33,552 nucleotides of DNA from CAYHZL01 sp964361075 (GTDB lineage: Bacteria; Bacteroidota; Ignavibacteria; UBA10030; UBA8401). A program made the position numbers and the translations under genes. The stretch is from assembly GCA_964361075.1 (NCBI GenBank), contig CAYHZL010000018.1:1-33552 (forward strand), in the 5' to 3' direction. The notes below the pieces were generated by a model. It was not told the DNA's origin, made no database searches, and saw only the letters and a program-made list of their open reading frames with translations. Positions 30,531 through 33,552 of the stretch are shown piece after piece. The stretch's first letter is position 1; each line of letters starts with the position of its first letter.

Positions 30531-33287
30531 ATGAAAAGATTTCGTCTTTTTGTTGTGCTGCTGGCAGTAGTAATAACCGGAATGGTTATGAACGTGTCGC
30601 AGGCACAAGTAAAGGTTACTTTTGTTGTTAACACTGGTACAATTCAAGATACAGTCAATAGTGTTACATCAAAAGTAAGTATGTCAGGTGATTTTCCTGC
30701 ACCGCTCCCAGGTTGGGGTGATGGAATCGCAATGACAAATATTGGTGGCGATTACTGGTCAGCTACAGTCTCATTAGCCGCTGGCACAACTATTGGAAAT
30801 GGATTTAAATTCCGTGCTAACGGTGGTTGGGAAGAAAATTTCGATACGAAGGACAATCGTCAACTTACAGTTGGTTCAGCGGACACAACATTGCCACTTC
30901 AATTCTACAATACCGGTGTTTTTGTAACGAAGCCGTTGCAATATTGGAGACCGTATCCCGCAACAGAAACTGATTCGTTTACAGTGTGGGTGCGTGTGAA
31001 TATGAAAAATGCAAAGGACAGTGCAAAGTTCGGATGGACAGCTAAAGATGTAGATTCTGTTGCAATTATGGGAGATAACAGAGGAGCATCTGGTGATTTT
31101 AGTTGGGCAAGTTCAAATTATCTTAAACGAGAAGGCACTTCTGATTTTTATTCAGGACGTATTCGTTTTGCTAAGAGTAAAGTTGCGGCAGGTGATATTG
31201 TTGAATACAAATTCCGACTTGGAAGTTTATGGGGACGTGATGAACTTCAAGGCGGAGCGCCGAATCGTAAATTTACTGTTACAAGTACAAAGGCCGATAC
31301 TACATTGCCGTATGTGTTCTATAACAATGATAAACCATACTTCCCACCTCCGGTAAAAGTTACATTTATTCTCAATACTGCTGCAATTCCTGATACAATT
31401 TATGGTAATACCTCAAAAATGACAGTAACGGGTGATTTTCCAGAGTTGACAAACTGGGGAGCTGGTGCAGAGTTGAAAAATATTGGTGGTGACTACTGGT
31501 CAACAACAATCGTAATGTACCCAACCCAAGCACCCAAAGGATTTAAATTCCGTCTTAATGGCGGCTGGGAAGGTGATTTCGATACGAAGAACGACCGTCA
31601 GCTTGCGATAGGTACTAAGGACACAACATTGCCGGTTCAATTCTACTATCCTGGCGGTTTTGCAGTAAAGCCATTACAATATTGGAGACCGTGGCCCGCG
31701 ACAAGCGTTGATTCGTTAAACGTTTGGGTGCGTGTGAATATGTTCCCTGTTGTTGAAGCCGGAGTGAACGGAAAGTTTAAATGGACTGCTAAAGATGTAG
31801 ATTCTGTTGTAATTATGGGTGATAACAGAGGAGCATCTGGTGATTTTAGTTGGGCGAAAAGTGAACAATATCTTAAAAAAGAAGGGACTTCTAATTTTTA
31901 TTCTGGTCGTATTCGTTTTGCAAAGAGTAAAGTTGCGCCAGGTGATGTTGTTGAACATAAATTCCGACTTGGAAATTTATGGGGGCGTGATGAACTTCAA
32001 GGAAAACCGAATCGTTCATTTAAAATAACGGTAGGCAAAGAGGATACAACATTGGCATGGAAATGGTTTGATGATGCACCGCCTGTTGTAATCGTTAATA
32101 GTGATACAACTTTCATTACCTTCAACGTAAATTTGAAGTATGCAATAGATAAAAAAGGTTTCAGCCAAGGAGACACTATTGTTGTTCAATCTGGATTCTT
32201 CAAAACCGGTGCGGTTGAAAAAGAGAAACAGTTAAAATTGCAAATCGGATCACTCTATTCAGTAACTGATACGATTGTAACACGCATAGGAAATATACTT
32301 AACTATCAATATTATCTTGTAAAAAATGGTAATCGTATTCGCGAGCACTATTTTAACTTTGATTATAAAGGTACAAACAACAGCGAGCAAGAACGACGTC
32401 AGGTTATCGTAGCAACAAAAGCATATATCGTTAAAGATGACACTATTTCTGTTGATGCACCACGCAGACAGCCATTATTCCCGAGTCAGGTTCCATTAAA
32501 ACAAGCGGTTACTGTTCGATGGGTTCTCGACTTGCGTCCGGCGTATGCACAGGTTAAAGCAGGTTCAACATTAAAAGATGGTCAAGGTACTGCTGATATT
32601 CTATCAAACAATATTGATAGCATTAAAGTATGGGGCGTTGGTATTAACGGTCCAGCAACCAATTTACCAACAGTGTATCCGGTTGGCGATTGGGCGCCGT
32701 GGGATAGATTTATGACTGTCGATACAAGCAAACGCAGAATGTGGGATGATGGAGCAAAAGGTGATGATGTTAGAAAGGGTGATACAATCTATACATTAAA
32801 ATATACATATCCTGCCGGATCCCGTGCCGGTCAAATCTCTAAGTTTGGTATTAGAGGCGGCGATAACGAAACAGGATTTGGACTTAATCACTTGGATAAC
32901 ATTGATGATACAAACCCACTTGTTACGATTAACGTAGCATGGGGAAGCATCAATCCGAAGTTCTATAAAGCATGGAGATATGATATCAACATATACAGTG
33001 TTGACCCAACTGCTGAGATTCCAAAAGAATTTTCACTTCAACAAAACTTCCCGAATCCTTTCAACCCATCAACTACGATTGAATTTGGTCTTCCAATTCA
33101 ATCCAATGTGAAGTTGACAGTATATAATGTAATTGGTCAGGAAGTGATGACATTAGTGAACGAAAACATGAAGGCTGGAAAACAATCCATAACGTTTGAT
33201 GCAGCACGTCTTTCGAGCGGTGTGTATTTTTATCGTATTTCAGCCGGTCAATTCAATAGCATTAAAAAAATGATGCTGTTGAAGTAA
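30531..33287 (+). CDS. Secreted T9SS protein with duplicated carbohydrate-binding-like modules
   Basis: A 918-residue protein from the ATG at 30531, placed by GGAGG five nt upstream; an earlier ATG at 30519 overlaps that site and is unlikely. Signal peptide MKRFRLFVVLLAVVITGMVM to about SQAQ. Two tandem copies of a 250-residue unit follow (residues about 27-265 and 275-515), each with a first half (VKVTF...SGDFP...GGDYWS...GFKFR.NGGWE) and a second half (QYWRP.PAT...MGDNRGASGDFSW...RIRFAKSKVA). These look like beta-sandwich modules of starch-binding type; this is inference from pattern only. A third beta-rich region follows, and the last 90 residues carry the type A sorting domain FSLQQNFPNPFNPSTTIEFG ... 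GVYFYRIS. Binding to a polymer on the cell surface is the likely role. Confidence 0.85.
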   Translation: MKRFRLFVVLLAVVITGMVMNVSQAQVKVTFVVNTGTIQDTVNSVTSKVSMSGDFPAPLPGWGDGIAMTNIGGDYWSATVSLAAGTTIGNGFKFRANGGWEENFDTKDNRQLTVGSADTTLPLQFYNTGVFVTKPLQYWRPYPATETDSFTVWVRVNMKNAKDSAKFGWTAKDVDSVAIMGDNRGASGDFSWASSNYLKREGTSDFYSGRIRFAKSKVAAGDIVEYKFRLGSLWGRDELQGGAPNRKFTVTSTKADTTLPYVFYNNDKPYFPPPVKVTFILNTAAIPDTIYGNTSKMTVTGDFPELTNWGAGAELKNIGGDYWSTTIVMYPTQAPKGFKFRLNGGWEGDFDTKNDRQLAIGTKDTTLPVQFYYPGGFAVKPLQYWRPWPATSVDSLNVWVRVNMFPVVEAGVNGKFKWTAKDVDSVVIMGDNRGASGDFSWAKSEQYLKKEGTSNFYSGRIRFAKSKVAPGDVVEHKFRLGNLWGRDELQGKPNRSFKITVGKEDTTLAWKWFDDAPPVVIVNSDTTFITFNVNLKYAIDKKGFSQGDTIVVQSGFFKTGAVEKEKQLKLQIGSLYSVTDTIVTRIGNILNYQYYLVKNGNRIREHYFNFDYKGTNNSEQERRQVIVATKAYIVKDDTISVDAPRRQPLFPSQVPLKQAVTVRWVLDLRPAYAQVKAGSTLKDGQGTADILSNNIDSIKVWGVGINGPATNLPTVYPVGDWAPWDRFMTVDTSKRRMWDDGAKGDDVRKGDTIYTLKYTYPAGSRAGQISKFGIRGGDNETGFGLNHLDNIDDTNPLVTINVAWGSINPKFYKAWRYDINIYSVDPTAEIPKEFSLQQNFPNPFNPSTTIEFGLPIQSNVKLTVYNVIGQEVMTLVNENMKAGKQSITFDAARLSSGVYFYRISAGQFNSIKKMMLLK
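30609..32071 (+). repeat. Tandem duplication of about 740 bp inside the gene
   Basis: Copy 1 runs from about 30609 to 31330 and copy 2 from about 31352 to 32071, offset by 743-746 nt. Identity is high at DNA level in places, e.g. GATAACAGAGGAGCATCTGG at 31074 and 31820, and GGATTTAAATTCCGT at 30800 and 31541, which points to a fairly recent internal duplication. Confidence 0.8.
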
Positions 33288-33331
33288 TGCTGGTATTGAA
33301 GATGAACGAATAGTTTATTTTCAACATGGTT

Positions 33332-33372
33332 AAATGAAAATCCCCACGCTAATAGCGTGGGGATTTTCATTT
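33332..33372 (+). terminator. Strong intrinsic terminator after the last gene
   Basis: AAATGAAAATCCCCACGCT (33332-33350) pairs perfectly with AGCGTGGGGATTTTCATTT (33354-33372) around a 3-nt loop, followed by TAATTATTTC. The 19-bp stem has A-rich and T-rich outer ends, so it would work in both directions. It lies 45 nt after the stop at 33287. Confidence 0.88.
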
Positions 33373-33477
33373 TAATTATTTCTAGAACTAATATCAGCGC
33401 AACAAAAAGAAATAGAAAATTTAAGTGTAATAAACCACAGTGGTTTTGTAATTTCACTGTTTCCCAAAAAATAAAGA

Positions 33478-33497
33478 AATCCCCCTAACCCCCTTTT
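33478..33497. repeat. CCCCCTAACCCCC dispersed repeat
   Basis: AAATCCCCCTAACCCCCTTT is the reverse complement of the block near 18409-18428 inside the family A element. It is followed by CTGAAAATA...TATTTTCAG inverted arms (33507-33545) that run into the window edge, so it may be part of another element cut by the boundary. Confidence 0.55.
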
Positions 33498-33552
33498 CTG
33501 TTCCACTGAAAATATTTTCCTTTACTGAGTCCAAGTATTTTCAGAATTTGTT

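Noticed and set aside
1..33552. CRISPR array, tRNA or rRNA genes
   Set aside because: No regularly spaced direct repeats and no tRNA-like TTCGA arm with matching acceptor stem were found on either strand by eye.

Overview
The window is AT-rich DNA from a bacterium of the Bacteroidota/Ignavibacteria/Chlorobi lineage. Three things point there: C-terminal sorting domains of the type IX secretion system (the NFPNPFNPSTTIEF signature at the end of the last gene), PorV/PorQ-family and CarboxypepD-regulatory/TonB receptor proteins, and promoters of the TTTG-N19-21-TAnnTTTG type (clearest at 1716-1747 on the minus strand and 21126-21157 on the plus strand). The absence of a SusD next to the TonB receptor and the style of the sorting domains fit Ignavibacteria better than Bacteroidia, but this is inference.

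Layout. 1-550: an integron attC-like hairpin and a small Cys-rich protein, ending in a bidirectional terminator. 557-1750: a minus-strand WD40/PD40-type lipoprotein with its own promoter. 1751-2321: a decayed fragment of a sensor/response-regulator gene and a small inverted-repeat element. 2322-9640: nuoJKLM, an NhaD/ArsB-superfamily Na+/H+ antiporter, then nuoN, which is the membrane arm of complex I without nuoA-I. 9802-11395: a compact type II restriction-modification pair; the endonuclease carries the D-x8-E-x-Q active site of BglII/BstYI-type enzymes. 11586-18175: a run of NAD(P)HX repair enzyme, VanZ-like protein, CNNM/CBS protein, MFS exporter and a TPR-thioredoxin secreted protein. 18551-20954: carbamoyltransferase, SxtJ-like membrane protein and a 52-residue DUF5989-like protein. 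21199-33287: a LacI-family regulator followed by a TonB-dependent receptor, a large secreted protein, a PorV-like protein and a secreted protein with duplicated binding modules. This looks like a regulated glycan (or other polymer) acquisition locus built on T9SS rather than SusD.

The most striking non-genic signal is a set of six short (about 130-210 bp) inverted-repeat elements at or near the 3' ends of genes. They fall into three families by terminal sequence. Four have exact 6-7 bp flanking direct repeats and a fifth an 8-bp repeat with one mismatch, so they are MITE-like insertions. Two of them split gene pairs that, with the element removed, would be only about 16-25 nt apart, and one landed inside the antiporter stop codon, turning TAA into TGA without changing the protein.

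No tRNA, rRNA or CRISPR array was seen. Positions of domains are from reading the translated sequence by eye; no database search was possible.
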